NCBI RefSeq assembly: GCF_020524045.1
Contig: NZ_JAIVKL010000005.1
Span: 248,001-312,000, forward strand
From: Metabacillus litoralis
Lineage (GTDB): Bacteria; Bacillota; Bacilli; Bacillales; Bacillaceae
Length of the DNA: 64,000 nucleotides
Reading direction: 5' to 3'
In this document: positions 15,960 to 25,468 of the stretch, piece after piece
Layout of the letters: each line of letters opens with the position of its first letter
Numbering within the stretch: position 1 is the stretch's first letter
The notes under the pieces: generated by a model
The model's database searches: none
What the model was told of the DNA's origin: nothing
What the model saw: the letters and a program-made list of their open reading frames with translations, nothing else
Made by a program: the position numbers and the translations under genes

Positions 15960-17240
15960 GTGTTTAATAAACTTTTTTTATTTGTAAAAAGTAGAGTTTG
16001 GCTTTTACCAACTCTATTTTCAATAGTAGCATTTTTTTTAGCTGCATTAGTGTCATTTCTGGATCAGTTCAGCTTTCTACATAATACTACCATTTTAAAA
16101 GAATACCTTTCAATTAATAGCGATCTTGCTAAAACGATATTATCAACAATTGCAGGCTCTCTTCTTACAATGACAACAATTACATTTTCAACAATCATGG
16201 TTGTACTTACAACATATTCATCTCAATTTTCCCCTAGAACTCTTCAGAATTTTATACGAGATCGGGTAACAATGCGCGTACTGGGAATTTTTATAGGGGG
16301 ATTTGTTTATTCAATTTTCTCGTTACTATTTATGAAGGAAAAATCGGAGAGTTATGTATTAGCAGCAACAAGCAGTGTTGTAATTGCGTCTATTTGTGTT
16401 GGTATTTTTGCATATTTCATACATCATGTTGCATCATCAGTTAGGGTAAGTAAATTAATTGAAAAGCTGACAGATGATGTGCGTAAAACAATACATATGC
16501 AAAAGCGAAAAATTGAAAATAATGAGGGCATATCAATTGTAAAGAATGTTCCACTACATAATCAATATTCTAAAACATTAGAAATCAAAAACAAGGATAT
16601 TATTGGTTATATACAACTAATTGATGAGGAAACTCTGTGTAAAAATGCGTGTGAAGAGGATTATTTTATAGAAATTCATCACCAAATAGGGAGTTTTTTA
16701 TCATTAGATAAAAAAGTAATCACCATTCATTATAATGGAGAAATAGGTGAAAAGGGTTTAGAAGAGATCACACTTGGTAATGAAAGGACTACAATGCAAG
16801 ATGTAGATTTTGGATTACAACAATTAACAGAGATAGCACTTAGAGCTATTTCGCCTGGAATTAATGATCCAAATACTGCTATAGATTGTATAAGGCATTT
16901 AAGTTTATGTTTAAAGGAAGTAAGCAAACTTGATGGGAGTTTTATGGCATATTATGATGAAAAACGACCCGTGCTTTGTATACCACAAAGGCCATTTGAA
17001 GACATTGTAAGGTCGTCCTTTTATCAAATTTGTCATTATGGGCAAAAAGACATTTCCATCTTAGTAGCAATATTTGATGCATTGTTGGAGATTTCAGAAT
17101 GTAATACTGAAACAATTATCACAAAATCGGTTGAATTTAGTGAATATATACTTGAGAAAATTGATATAAACTCCTTTCCAGAGATTGATCAACAGCTGTT
17201 AAAAAAGAAAAAAAGCCATTTAGAAGCTTTTCTAAAATAG
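15960..17240 (+). CDS. DUF2254 family membrane protein
   Basis: This 426-residue protein fits the DUF2254 family. Four membrane segments lie in the first 155 residues (about 17-38, 58-82, 104-126 and 132-154) with the conserved-looking TFSTIMVVLTTYSSQFSPR between the second and third. A soluble C-terminal domain with SPGINDPNTA near residue 300 follows. The start is GTG with GGAGG at 15949-15953. Function of the family is unknown; the layout suggests a channel-like or sensor protein. It stands alone. Confidence 0.85.
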   Translation: MFNKLFLFVKSRVWLLPTLFSIVAFFLAALVSFLDQFSFLHNTTILKEYLSINSDLAKTILSTIAGSLLTMTTITFSTIMVVLTTYSSQFSPRTLQNFIRDRVTMRVLGIFIGGFVYSIFSLLFMKEKSESYVLAATSSVVIASICVGIFAYFIHHVASSVRVSKLIEKLTDDVRKTIHMQKRKIENNEGISIVKNVPLHNQYSKTLEIKNKDIIGYIQLIDEETLCKNACEEDYFIEIHHQIGSFLSLDKKVITIHYNGEIGEKGLEEITLGNERTTMQDVDFGLQQLTEIALRAISPGINDPNTAIDCIRHLSLCLKEVSKLDGSFMAYYDEKRPVLCIPQRPFEDIVRSSFYQICHYGQKDISILVAIFDALLEISECNTETIITKSVEFSEYILEKIDINSFPEIDQQLLKKKKSHLEAFLK

Positions 17241-17404
17241 GCTACATAAAACGTCTTAATATTGCAAGAACTAATGTTGTAAAATTCTTGCCTTCTAGTG
17301 TTTTTTAAACATAGCTTTGGTGCACTGTATAAAAAAATAACCAAAAGTGACATAATAATCCTCTATTCAGGAGATATTATACCTGAATAGGGGGGAGATT
17401 CTTT

Positions 17405-17875
17405 ATGTATAAATATCCTAAGTTAATTTTATCATTAGTAATGATTATTCCTTGGTTTTCTATCGTATTTTTTGATAAAAAGTCATTTAAAAGATATCTT
17501 CCTGCAAGCTTGCTCATTTCAATAGTTGTTAAAATCGAAGGGTATATAGCAAAAAAACGCAAGTGGTGGTGGTTTTATGAGAGTGTACACCCGAAGATTA
17601 GTAGAGATATCCCACTAATTGTTGGACCTTTCTTTATTGGTTCACTTTGGATATTGAAATTTACATATGGAAAATTCACGAGATTTATTATCGTTAATTT
17701 AATTATCGATTCTCTATTCACGTATTATTTTATGAATATCTTTCAGAAATTGGGACTTGGTTCCTTGGTTCGTCTAAAAAGGATTAATTTATCATTATTG
17801 TTTATGATTAAATCACTTCTGTTATATTTCTTTCAATATTTAAAGGATCAATTTTTTGATAAGGCTGTTTCGTAA
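17405..17875 (+). CDS. Small membrane protein whose C-terminus was replaced by a MITE
   Basis: This 156-residue protein has about four or five hydrophobic segments and a KKRKWWWFYE loop. It resembles the CBO0543-type membrane proteins of Bacillus, a weak recognition. GGGGGGAG at 17390-17396 precedes the ATG. The last four residues (KAVS) and the stop are read out of the MITE inserted at 17863. If the MITE and one 8-bp duplication are removed, the frame continues as NKEVG and then stops. The insertion therefore changed only the last few residues and the protein probably still works. Confidence 0.7.
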   Translation: MYKYPKLILSLVMIIPWFSIVFFDKKSFKRYLPASLLISIVVKIEGYIAKKRKWWWFYESVHPKISRDIPLIVGPFFIGSLWILKFTYGKFTRFIIVNLIIDSLFTYYFMNIFQKLGLGSLVRLKRINLSLLFMIKSLLLYFFQYLKDQFFDKAVS

Positions 17876-18021
17876 ACTTTTTTGTTTTAACAACTCCAAC
17901 TAACAGCAGTTTATCAAGCATGGTGGCATCTTTTCTTAATGCAATAATACTTATTATGCAATAAGAACAATGTTTAACGGCTATATTAGAGAATTTAGTA
18001 ACAATCGTTCGGAAAAGAGCC
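17863..18021 (+). mobile_element. MITE family 1, copy 1 (159 bp, TSD TTTGATAA)
   Basis: The element begins GGCTGTTTCGTAAAC, ends GGAAAAGAGCC and is flanked by TTTGATAA at 17855-17862 and 18022-18029. It has no coding capacity. Internally it matches copy 3 (36123-36285), sharing TATCAAGCATGGTGGCATCT and AATAAGAACAATGTTTAA. Confidence 0.9.
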
Positions 18022-18070
18022 TTTGATAATAAAGAAGTGGGTTAACTTTTTAAAAAATGTCATTATTAAT

Positions 18071-18232
18071 GGCTGTTTTCGTAAAGTTTGTTGCTTTTAG
18101 TCATATAAAGAAATCAACACTGTAAAAAGTCTAGTGGCATCTTTTCTTCTTAGAATAGTACTTATATATGATAAAAAAATAGTTACTAACAGGAAATTAG
18201 GTTAAATAGCAACAATTTTTCAGAAAAGAGCC
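18071..18232 (+). mobile_element. MITE family 1, copy 2 (162 bp, TSD TTATTAAT)
   Basis: The element begins GGCTGTTTTCGTAAAGTTTG, ends CAGAAAAGAGCC and is flanked by TTATTAAT at 18063-18070 and 18233-18240. It stands 49 bases after copy 1 in the same orientation. Its interior is closer to copies 4 and 5 (AGTCTAGTGGCATC) than to copy 1, so it was an independent insertion, not a local duplication. Confidence 0.9.
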
Positions 18233-18262
18233 TTATTAATGGTCAATTAAGGAGATATTTAT

Positions 18263-18694
18263 GTGGAAAATTCTAAGGTTGTTTTAAACACGTTAAATAA
18301 ATTTTTAAAAGGACAATACATGGGTATCCATGCTTATGAACATTATATAGAGAAGCTTGAAGATTTATCTATAAAAAATCAGTTTCAAGAAATTCAACAA
18401 GATCATAAGCAGCATGCTCTACTAGTAGCAGAAAGAATCCAAAATCTTGGAGGAACACCTGTTGATTCTGAAGGGTTAATCGGGTCAGTACAAGGTTATA
18501 TAAGTCAAATGATGATTCCGGATTCTGTTCAAGGTATTATAGATAATGCTCGTAAAGGTGAAAGTTATTATGGAATTGACTTGTCTGAAGAGTTAGTACG
18601 AGGAGACTTAGATGCAGAAAGTAGAAAGCTAATTGAAAACATCTTAGATAAAGATAGACAACATGTGAAATTATTAGAGAGTTTTCTTCAATAA
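18263..18694 (+). CDS. Ferritin-like four-helix protein (DUF2383 type)
   Basis: This 143-residue, nearly all-helical protein has carboxylate/histidine motifs at the places expected for a ferritin-like di-metal site: YEHYIEKLED, DHKQHALLVAERI, EELVRGDLD and DRQHVKLLE. It matches the DUF2383/PA2169-type four-helix-bundle family. An oxidative-stress or metal role is known for some relatives but not shown here. The start is GTG 18263 with AAGGAGA at 18249-18255; the ATG two bases earlier is in another, short frame. The gene lies right behind MITE copy 2. Confidence 0.78.
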   Translation: MENSKVVLNTLNKFLKGQYMGIHAYEHYIEKLEDLSIKNQFQEIQQDHKQHALLVAERIQNLGGTPVDSEGLIGSVQGYISQMMIPDSVQGIIDNARKGESYYGIDLSEELVRGDLDAESRKLIENILDKDRQHVKLLESFLQ

Positions 18695-18861
18695 ACTTCA
18701 AGAATTTGAAAAATGGGGGTACCAGAAAAGAAAATTAATTATAGCTCTTAAATTATGTTAAATTTGTGTTTGTTTTAAATGTAGTCTGTTTATGAAGTAT
18801 TCAATAAAGAAGAAAGGATATCTAAAAGAGGTAGTCTTAAAGATATCCTATTGTTGATAGG

Positions 18862-19695
18862 TTATTTAATTTCAATTTTACCGCTTGAAACATCTAATTT
18901 CACTTCATGTTCTCCAGATCCATGAACTCCCATCATTTTATGTTTAGTAGTTTCAGAGTTACTTAAGTTAAATGTTGAGGTGATGTTTCCACTACCAATT
19001 TTACCGTCTATTTTGAAATTAGCTTCTGAAGGTAAATCAAGTTCAACAAATCCAGAGTTTACTTTTATATCAACTGTGCTAATTAATTTCACTATTTCCA
19101 TATCCATGTTACCTGAAGAAAGCTCTACTTTTACTTCACCGCTATAATCCTTCACATCTAAATTTCCTGAATTTATTTCAAATTCACCTTTATTCGTTGT
19201 TAATGAGTCAATATTTACATTACCGGATGAGCCATCAATTTTAAATAGATTCGTTTTAAAATCACTTAGTTGTATATGACCTGAACTCAAGTTAACAAGT
19301 AATTCTTTCAATTCCATGTGATTTCCATCAAACGTCATACTTCCAGATCCACTGTCAATTAACAGGTTTTGATTATAGTTTTTTGGAATATAAATTGTTA
19401 ATTTACTTTTATCAAAGATTGAAAGACCATTGAACCAATTTTTTGATTTATATTCTACTTTTATTGTATTACCTGTTTCTCTTATAGTCATCTCTCCTTT
19501 TCCTTTTAACTCAGCCTTAATCGAGTCTCGATTATCTGGAATAATCGTAGTACTTATACCTGATACATCAATGTTAATGGTGTTTATATTATCTGATACC
19601 GCTCGCTCTTTATCTTTTTCTCCCAATGCTGTGTTTGTGAAAATTAAAAGCAATAAACCACCTGCAAAAAATAAAAACAATACAAATTTTTTCAT
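18862..19695 (-). CDS. DUF4097 beta-strand repeat protein (LiaG-like), exported or membrane-anchored
   Basis: This 277-residue protein begins with an uncleaved-looking signal anchor (KKFVLFLFFAGGLLLLIF). A long all-beta domain follows with the recurring SGSGSM, LSSGHI, SSGNV, NSGNL, SSGNM, NSGFV and GSGNI turns of the DUF4097 right-handed beta fold. B. subtilis LiaG and YvlB have the same architecture and belong to envelope-stress loci, but no lia genes are near. GAGAGGG precedes the ATG. Function unknown. Confidence 0.82.
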   Translation of the reverse strand: MKKFVLFLFFAGGLLLLIFTNTALGEKDKERAVSDNINTINIDVSGISTTIIPDNRDSIKAELKGKGEMTIRETGNTIKVEYKSKNWFNGLSIFDKSKLTIYIPKNYNQNLLIDSGSGSMTFDGNHMELKELLVNLSSGHIQLSDFKTNLFKIDGSSGNVNIDSLTTNKGEFEINSGNLDVKDYSGEVKVELSSGNMDMEIVKLISTVDIKVNSGFVELDLPSEANFKIDGKIGSGNITSTFNLSNSETTKHKMMGVHGSGEHEVKLDVSSGKIEIK

Positions 19696-19859
19696 TATAT
19701 ATACCCTCTCTCAAAGAAATTCACTTAATATAAGTTAATTCTATAGAAAACCAATTAAGGCATCAATGTACGATAGCTTTAAATGTATGTAAGACTTAAG
19801 CCGTATGTGCTAGTAAGAATTCATTTAATTGAAAGTTCCACATCTGTTCGTGCAATTAA

Positions 19860-20035
19860 TCCTTTGGAAAAAATAGCCCCATTTTTTCCAAGTGGAAGAA
19901 TAATGAAAAAGCCAAATTAGCGGCTTTTTCAAAGTACAATTCTTCTTAGGTCAGGGCGCCTCCATCGTAAGCTTGTGTCAGTGTTTCTCCATTTAATATA
20001 CCTTTCTAATAGCTTAATCAACAAAGTGCTTACTA
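19860..20035 (+). repeat. Decayed copy of the GGCTCTGTTAAA element interior
   Basis: GGAAGAATAATGAAAAAGCC, CGGCTTTTTCAAA, CAATTCTTCTTAGGTCAGGG and AATCAACAAAGTGCT occur in the same order as in 58199-58447. Both terminal repeats are lost. With the neighbouring bases it fills the 440-bp gap before the copper operon. Confidence 0.7.
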
Positions 20036-20085
20036 AACAATCTTTTTTTAAATAGAAATGTTGGGTAAAATTTCTAGAAAAACAC

Positions 20086-20116
20086 TTTACATAGGTAAGG
20101 GGGGGTATAGTATATT
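20086..20116 (+). promoter_or_regulatory. Copper-operon promoter with CsoR-type operator
   Basis: TTTACA at 20086-20091 is followed by ATAGGTAAGGGGGGGTATAG, a G-tract pseudo-palindrome of the kind bound by CsoR in front of copZA operons (TACC-n-GGGTA core). TATATT at 20111-20116 is a possible -10 with a long spacer. No csoR gene is present in the window. Confidence 0.6.
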
Positions 20117-20137
20117 ATATTCAAGGAGGCAATATAA

Positions 20138-20270
20138 ATGAAAATTGCTAACGAAAATGACACACTGGAGATAGAGTTCTGTTCTTACTCATATTGAGAA
20201 AATAAGCGTTCATTATGATCAACCAAAGAAAGAATTGCTTGGAACAATTCATAAATTAATTAGAAAATAA
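20138..20270 (+). pseudogene. Broken small gene at the head of the copper operon
   Basis: A perfect ribosome site AAGGAGG (20123-20129) and ATG open a frame that stops after 19 codons. In another frame the sequence continues with protein-like coding (THIEKISVHYDQPKKELLG) to TAA at 20268. A single frameshift around 20185 would join them into about 44 residues. The tail resembles the end of a small HMA-type metal-binding protein, but I cannot name it. It is the first gene behind the CsoR-type operator. Confidence 0.4.
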
Positions 20271-20285
20271 AGGAGAGAATAAATT

Positions 20286-20492
20286 ATGGAAAAAACAATG
20301 TTAGTTGTAGAGGGAATGTCTTGTGGACATTGTGTAAAATCAATTGAAGGCAGTGTCGGCGACTTGGTTGGAGTATCAAATGTAGAGGTTTTATTAAGTG
20401 AAGGAAAAGTAAATGTAGAATATGATACTACTTCTGTTTCATTAGTTGAGATAAAGGAAGTAATTGAAGATCAGGGGTATGGTGTAAAGTGA
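20286..20492 (+). CDS. copZ: Copper chaperone CopZ
   Basis: This 68-residue HMA-domain protein carries the Cu(I)-binding motif MSCGHC (Cys13, Cys16) and delivers copper in the cytosol to the CopA ATPase encoded next. Length and the GV-S-V-V-L-EGKV pattern are typical. AAGGAGAG precedes the ATG. It is part of the operon behind the CsoR-type site. Confidence 0.95.
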   Translation: MEKTMLVVEGMSCGHCVKSIEGSVGDLVGVSNVEVLLSEGKVNVEYDTTSVSLVEIKEVIEDQGYGVK

Positions 20493-20562
20493 TAAATGCT
20501 TGTATCAGATAGCATTTGAGATTCATTGAATGGACAGATGAAAGGTATAAGGAGGGTTAATT

Positions 20563-22980
20563 TTGGCTCAAACAATAAAGGAAACTACATTACCTATAGC
20601 AGGAATGACTTGTGCGTCATGTGCTGTAAGAATAGAAAAAGGACTTAACAAGATTGAAGGAGTAGAAGAAGCAACTGTGAATTTTGCTCTTGAGAAAACA
20701 TTGATTAAATATGATTCAACTATAGCAAATGTCGATGTAATAAAGAAGAAGATAAAGAATTTAGGATATGAGGTATTAGATGAAAGGGTCGAGTTAAATA
20801 TTATCGGTATGACATGTGCAGCTTGTTCAACAAGAATTGAAAAAGGTCTAAACAAATTGGATGGTGTGATGAATGCTTCAGTGAATTTAGCATTAGAGAG
20901 TGCGACAGTCGAGTATGATCCTGCTCAAACAAGTGTTGAACAAATGATTCAAAAAGTTGAAAAGTTAGGATATCAAGCCAATCAAAAAGGTGAGAAAAAA
21001 GAAGACATAGCAGATCTTAAAGCAAAAGAATTAGAAACACAAAAAGGCAAATTTATATTCTCACTGATTTTATCTATTCCGTTATTATGGGCTATGGTTA
21101 GTCATTTTAGCTTTACATCATTTATTTATTTACCAGAGATGTTTATGAATCCTTGGGTTCAGTTAGCATTAGCTACTCCAGTTCAATTTATTGTAGGAAA
21201 GCAGTTTTATGTAGGTGCTTTTAAAGCGTTAAGAAATAAAAGTGCAAATATGGATGTACTTGTTGCATTAGGAACATCTGCAGCATATTTTTATAGCTTA
21301 TATTTATCGATAATCTCAATTGGAAGTAACGCTCACATGGTTGAACTTTATTATGAAACAAGTGCCGTTTTAATTACATTAATTATTTTAGGTAAATTAT
21401 TTGAAGTTAAAGCAAAAGGACGTTCTTCAGAAGCTATTAAAAAGCTAATGGGCCTACAAGCGAAAACCGCTTTAGTTGAAAGAAATGGTGCTGAAATAGA
21501 AGTTGCTCTTGAAGATGTATTAGTTGGAGATCTTGTTTATGTAAAACCAGGTGAAAAAGTCCCAGTTGATGGAGTCATTATAGATGGTCGATCAGCTTTA
21601 GATGAATCCATGTTAACTGGTGAAAGTGTACCTGTTGATAAGACAATCGGTGATTCTGTCATAGGAGCCACAATTAATAAGAATGGATTTTTAAAGGTTA
21701 AAGCAACAAAAGTAGGACGTGATACAGCACTATCACAAATTATTAAGGTTGTAGAAGAGGCTCAAGGATCAAAAGCTCCAATTCAACGTTTAGCTGACCA
21801 AATTTCAGGTATTTTCGTACCAATTGTTGTAGCAATTGCTTTTATTACATTTTTAGTATGGTTTTTCTTTGTTGCTCCAGGAGATTTTGCTGAAGCATTG
21901 GAGAAGTTAATCGCAGTATTAGTCATTGCATGTCCTTGTGCTTTAGGACTTGCAACACCAACTTCGATTATGGCTGGGTCAGGAAGAGCTGCTGAATTCG
22001 GCATACTCTTTAAAGGTGGAGAACATCTAGAAAGAACACATCGTTTAACAACCATATTGTTAGATAAAACAGGCACTGTTACTAATGGTCAACCTGTGTT
22101 AACAGATATTTTAGTTGAAAAAGACGTTGATGAGAAAGAGTTTTTAGCAATAGTGGGTTCTGCAGAAAAGCAATCTGAACATCCACTAGCACAAGCAATC
22201 GTGTCAGGAATTCAAGAAAAAAATATTACGCTTGTTGAAGTTGAAGAATTTGAAGCAATACCAGGTTATGGCATTAAAGCTAAAGTGAATGGTCAGATCG
22301 TTTTAGCTGGTACAAGAAAGTTAATGACTAAGTTCGGCGTGTCGATTGAAAAAGCTCAACAAACGATGGAGCAGCTTGAGGCAAATGGAAAAACTGCTAT
22401 GGTAATTAGCATCAATAATAAGTATGCAGGTTTAGTAGCGGTTGCTGATACGATTAAAGATACTTCAAAGTCAGCAGTCAAACGTTTACAGGATATGGGT
22501 CTTGAAGTGGTAATGATTACAGGTGACAATAAACTCACTGCTGAAGCAATTGCTAAGGAAGCAGGCATTGATCAAGTGATCGCAGAAGTGTTGCCAGAAG
22601 GAAAAGCAGAAGAAGTAAAAAAATTACAAAAACAAGGTAAAATCGTTGCGATGGTTGGGGATGGAATCAATGATGCACCAGCCCTCGCAACTGCTGATAT
22701 TGGCATGGCAATTGGAACTGGTACAGACGTAGCGATGGAAGCAGCTGACATTACCTTAATGCGCGGTGATTTAAACAGTATCGTTGATGCAATCTTCATG
22801 AGTAAAAGAACAATCAGAAACATTAAACAAAATTTATTTTGGGCTTTTGCCTACAATACTCTTGGAATTCCTGTAGCAGCATTAGGCTTCCTAGCACCTT
22901 GGTTAGCTGGAGCTGCAATGGCATTTAGTTCAGTATCTGTTGTTTTAAATGCATTGCGATTACAACGAGTAAAACTTTAA
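20563..22980 (+). CDS. copA: Copper-exporting P1B-type ATPase CopA
   Basis: This 805-residue Cu(I) exporter of the cell membrane has two N-terminal HMA domains with CXXC motifs (Cys17/Cys20 in MTCASC, Cys85/Cys88 in MTCAAC). Also visible are the actuator motif TGES, the channel motif CPC at residues 457-459, the phosphorylated Asp501 in DKTGT, SEHPL and the hinge GDGINDAP near 700. The start is TTG with AAGGAGGG at 20549-20556. It follows copZ by 70 bases and leads a histidine-rich exported protein by 15 bases. All hallmark residues are present. Confidence 0.96.
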   Translation: MAQTIKETTLPIAGMTCASCAVRIEKGLNKIEGVEEATVNFALEKTLIKYDSTIANVDVIKKKIKNLGYEVLDERVELNIIGMTCAACSTRIEKGLNKLDGVMNASVNLALESATVEYDPAQTSVEQMIQKVEKLGYQANQKGEKKEDIADLKAKELETQKGKFIFSLILSIPLLWAMVSHFSFTSFIYLPEMFMNPWVQLALATPVQFIVGKQFYVGAFKALRNKSANMDVLVALGTSAAYFYSLYLSIISIGSNAHMVELYYETSAVLITLIILGKLFEVKAKGRSSEAIKKLMGLQAKTALVERNGAEIEVALEDVLVGDLVYVKPGEKVPVDGVIIDGRSALDESMLTGESVPVDKTIGDSVIGATINKNGFLKVKATKVGRDTALSQIIKVVEEAQGSKAPIQRLADQISGIFVPIVVAIAFITFLVWFFFVAPGDFAEALEKLIAVLVIACPCALGLATPTSIMAGSGRAAEFGILFKGGEHLERTHRLTTILLDKTGTVTNGQPVLTDILVEKDVDEKEFLAIVGSAEKQSEHPLAQAIVSGIQEKNITLVEVEEFEAIPGYGIKAKVNGQIVLAGTRKLMTKFGVSIEKAQQTMEQLEANGKTAMVISINNKYAGLVAVADTIKDTSKSAVKRLQDMGLEVVMITGDNKLTAEAIAKEAGIDQVIAEVLPEGKAEEVKKLQKQGKIVAMVGDGINDAPALATADIGMAIGTGTDVAMEAADITLMRGDLNSIVDAIFMSKRTIRNIKQNLFWAFAYNTLGIPVAALGFLAPWLAGAAMAFSSVSVVLNALRLQRVKL

Positions 22981-22995
22981 TGAAGGGATATCAAT

Positions 22996-23853
22996 ATGAT
23001 GAAAAAATGGATAATTTCAGCTCTTGCCTACTTAACGATTGTTGTACTTGCCTATATTGCCTACGATTCATTTGCTAACTTAGAAGGTAAACAAGCGCAT
23101 AGTGAAGAACATAAAGCAGCAGACAGTAAAACAGAAGATCATGACACACATGGTGAGTTAAAAAGTGAGAAATCAAATGAACTTCATAAACATGAAAGTG
23201 AAGTAAGTTCAGATAATGAAATAAATGTTGATGTACAGGAATCTAATAAAGACATCATCATTACGTTAGAGGACTTAGCAGGACATTCTGTAGATGATTT
23301 AGAAATTAATCACGAAAAGTTATTGCATTTAATTGTGGTTGATGAACATCTTGATCAATATTATCATTTACATCCAGAAGAAATAACATCTGGTCAGTTT
23401 ACAGTAAAAAGCCCACTCAAAGAGGGAAATTATAAAGCGTTTGTAGATATAAATTCAAAGAGTTTATCTTATGAAGTGAAACCTGTACCATTTAAAGTAG
23501 GAAAACCTTCAACAAATGAACATAACCATGCTTCATTAGAAATTGATAAAAAATTAGAAAAGATAATCAATGAGAACAAAGTAACACTTACAACAACCGA
23601 TTTAGTAGTCGGTGAACCAGTTACATTAACGTTTGATGTTCACGGTGCAGAACTAGAGCCGTATTTAGGTGCGATGGGACATGTGGTCATATTGGATGAA
23701 AAAGCAGAGGAATATTTACATGTGCATCCACCAAATGTAAACGAACCAGTATTTCAAACTGAATTTTCACATGCTGGTATTTATAAATTATGGGCAGAGT
23801 TTCAAGTAAATGGAAGGGTGACAGCATATCCATTTGTAGTAGAAGTGAAATAG
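22996..23853 (+). CDS. Histidine-rich exported/membrane-anchored protein of the copper operon
   Basis: This 285-residue protein starts with one membrane anchor (about residues 5-23). A low-complexity linker rich in His, Glu and Lys lies at 32-75. Two similar beta-rich halves follow, marked YYHLHPEE in the first and YLHVHPPN with LGAMGHVVILDE in the second. The internal HLHP/HVHP pair suggests a duplicated metal-binding domain on the outer face of the membrane. It follows copA by 15 bases and ends the operon before a strong terminator, so a role in copper binding or handover is inferred. I know of no characterised homologue. Confidence 0.8.
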   Translation: MMKKWIISALAYLTIVVLAYIAYDSFANLEGKQAHSEEHKAADSKTEDHDTHGELKSEKSNELHKHESEVSSDNEINVDVQESNKDIIITLEDLAGHSVDDLEINHEKLLHLIVVDEHLDQYYHLHPEEITSGQFTVKSPLKEGNYKAFVDINSKSLSYEVKPVPFKVGKPSTNEHNHASLEIDKKLEKIINENKVTLTTTDLVVGEPVTLTFDVHGAELEPYLGAMGHVVILDEKAEEYLHVHPPNVNEPVFQTEFSHAGIYKLWAEFQVNGRVTAYPFVVEVK

Positions 23854-23857
23854 GTGC

Positions 23858-23898
23858 AAAAAAGGAATCCCTTCTTTTTCTGGTGGATTCCTTTTTTT
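23858..23898 (+). terminator. Terminator of the copper operon
   Basis: AAAAAAGGAATCC pairs with GGATTCCTTTTTTT across a 14-base loop. Confidence 0.9.
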
Positions 23899-23907
23899 GA
23901 TGTTAAA

Positions 23908-24378
23908 TTATTCATCTTCCAACTTTTTCTGAACCTTTTTGGCTAGATCGGACACATTTTCATCTTCAGCAAATTCTGTACCGTAAACCAAGGTAGGCTT
24001 CACAATAGATCCTCTATTTTCAAAATATTTAGCTGCTGGACCTCTTTCCTCTACTAATAAATGAATGAAAATTTCTGCAGCAGTTATAAGTAGTGCCGAA
24101 ATAATACTGCCCCAAGCTATTTGCAAATAGCTTTCAAATAAAATACTTCCGAATACCCATACACTTAAATAAGTTAATAAAAAATCAACAACAGCAGCAG
24201 CACGTTTTCCTAGTTGAGGTAAAATAATTAACTCTCCAACAATGTACGATGTCACTGTAACAAACAAACTAAATGAAAGGATGTCAACAATCGTTGCTTC
24301 AAAAAACAAATCAAGTCCAAGACCAAATGCTATGACACAAGTAATAAATTTAATTAATAATAGGGTGGAATGCTTCAA
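23908..24378 (-). CDS. DUF2512 (YndM-like) membrane protein
   Basis: This 156-residue protein has four hydrophobic segments in the first 110 residues and a charged tail, the layout of the DUF2512/YndM family of Bacillus. The start is TTG with AGGAGG about eight bases upstream. It converges on the copper operon and the terminator between them is T-rich on both strands, so it may be shared. Function unknown. Confidence 0.78.
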   Translation of the reverse strand: MKHSTLLLIKFITCVIAFGLGLDLFFEATIVDILSFSLFVTVTSYIVGELIILPQLGKRAAAVVDFLLTYLSVWVFGSILFESYLQIAWGSIISALLITAAEIFIHLLVEERGPAAKYFENRGSIVKPTLVYGTEFAEDENVSDLAKKVQKKLEDE

Positions 24379-24709
24379 GTTAATAACCTCCTCATGTTAG
24401 TTTTCATCAAAAAAGGTAAAGTCATACAATTTTTGATTAAAATTTATGAAATAACTAAGAAAAAGCGAATTTTACTTATTTAATGGTAGCTATATCAAAA
24501 ATTTTTCTTACAACGGTATCAAATGCTTAAGCTTAATAATTAAAGTGCGCTTGAAGGTATTTCTTTACTCGATCTCCTCACAGAATCTAGAATTGTCGTT
24601 TGAATTTGTTACTTATTAAAAAACTATACAGTAAAAAAAAGAAGATAAATTAATGGGCGATATGGTAAAATATTACTAGGTTATCACTAAATAAAGGAGT
24701 ACAAACAAC
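24379..24709. other. 331-bp intergenic stretch, nothing recognised
   Basis: A/T-rich sequence between divergent genes. I see no repeat family, RNA or decayed gene. Promoters for both neighbours must lie here, but no convincing -35/-10 pair stands out. Confidence 0.6.
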
Positions 24710-25237
24710 ATGAAAACATTCTTTAAAATTTTCGTCTTCACTTCTATTCCATTCGGATTTTTTATGTATTTACAAGCTTTGTTATTGAAAGATGAACCAA
24801 GCATGGCTTTATATATTATGATGGGATTAGTTTTCGGATTATTGATGGCTTTAATTCTGACAATCATAGATCGTCACTCTAAAAAGTCAATTGGGGAAGA
24901 TATGGATAATGGGGTCCATCAAAAAAATACATATGAGTTACAGCTTTCTGTTAGTGAAGCATTTCAGTTATGTAAGCAAACTGTTTCAGTTTTAAACAGT
25001 GCGAAAATTACTTATGAAAATCAAGAAAAGGGTTTGTTAATTTTCAAGACTGGTATCAACTGGAGAACATGGGGAGACGTTGTAGAAATTGCGTTAAATG
25101 AGATAAATCCAAGTAGTACGAAAATATCAATTCATAGTAGACCACGTGTACCTACAACATTAGTTGACTATGGAAAAAATGCAGAAAATGTTCAACAAAT
25201 TATCAATTTTATAAAAAATAAGGAAGTAAGTTTTTAA
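24710..25237 (+). CDS. Two-pass membrane protein with soluble C-terminal domain, unknown
   Basis: This 175-residue protein has membrane segments at about residues 5-26 and 33-53. A charged linker and a compact soluble domain (about 70-170) with GLLIFKTGINWRTWGD and SIHSRPRVPTTLVDYG follow. I do not recognise it as a named family. AAAGGAG precedes the ATG. It stands alone; a hairpin-type repeat follows. Confidence 0.68.
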   Translation: MKTFFKIFVFTSIPFGFFMYLQALLLKDEPSMALYIMMGLVFGLLMALILTIIDRHSKKSIGEDMDNGVHQKNTYELQLSVSEAFQLCKQTVSVLNSAKITYENQEKGLLIFKTGINWRTWGDVVEIALNEINPSSTKISIHSRPRVPTTLVDYGKNAENVQQIINFIKNKEVSF

Positions 25238-25261
25238 GAATTAAAGTTTTTCTTAACTGTA

Positions 25262-25388
25262 TTTTAATGACAGACACTCGAATCCTAGGTGAACTAGAGG
25301 AAGATTTTAAGGCCTATGCAGGCTCATCTTCCTCCCAGGGGAATCGAGTGTTATCAGCACAATGGAACGAAACTATTTTTCAGCTTAA
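25262..25388. repeat. Hairpin-forming dispersed repeat related to the CAGACACT family
   Basis: GACACTCGAATCC pairs with GGGAATCGAGTGT, and AGGAAGAT pairs with ATCTTCCT, making a long imperfect hairpin. CAATGGAACGAAACTA at its end recalls a seed also seen in the CAGACACTTGCTTTCC repeat at 36440-36585. It may also act as terminator for the gene before it. Confidence 0.55.
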
Positions 25389-25468
25389 CAGATTACTAGA
25401 AATTTATCGTCTTTAAGGATGATTTTTTCAATTATGTCCCAACTTTTGGAATTATTAAAAATATGAAA

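Noticed and set aside
17863-18232. MITE copies as small RNA genes or simple terminators
   Set aside because: Inverted ends and exact 8-bp target duplications show transposition; no promoter or T-run pattern is consistent between copies.
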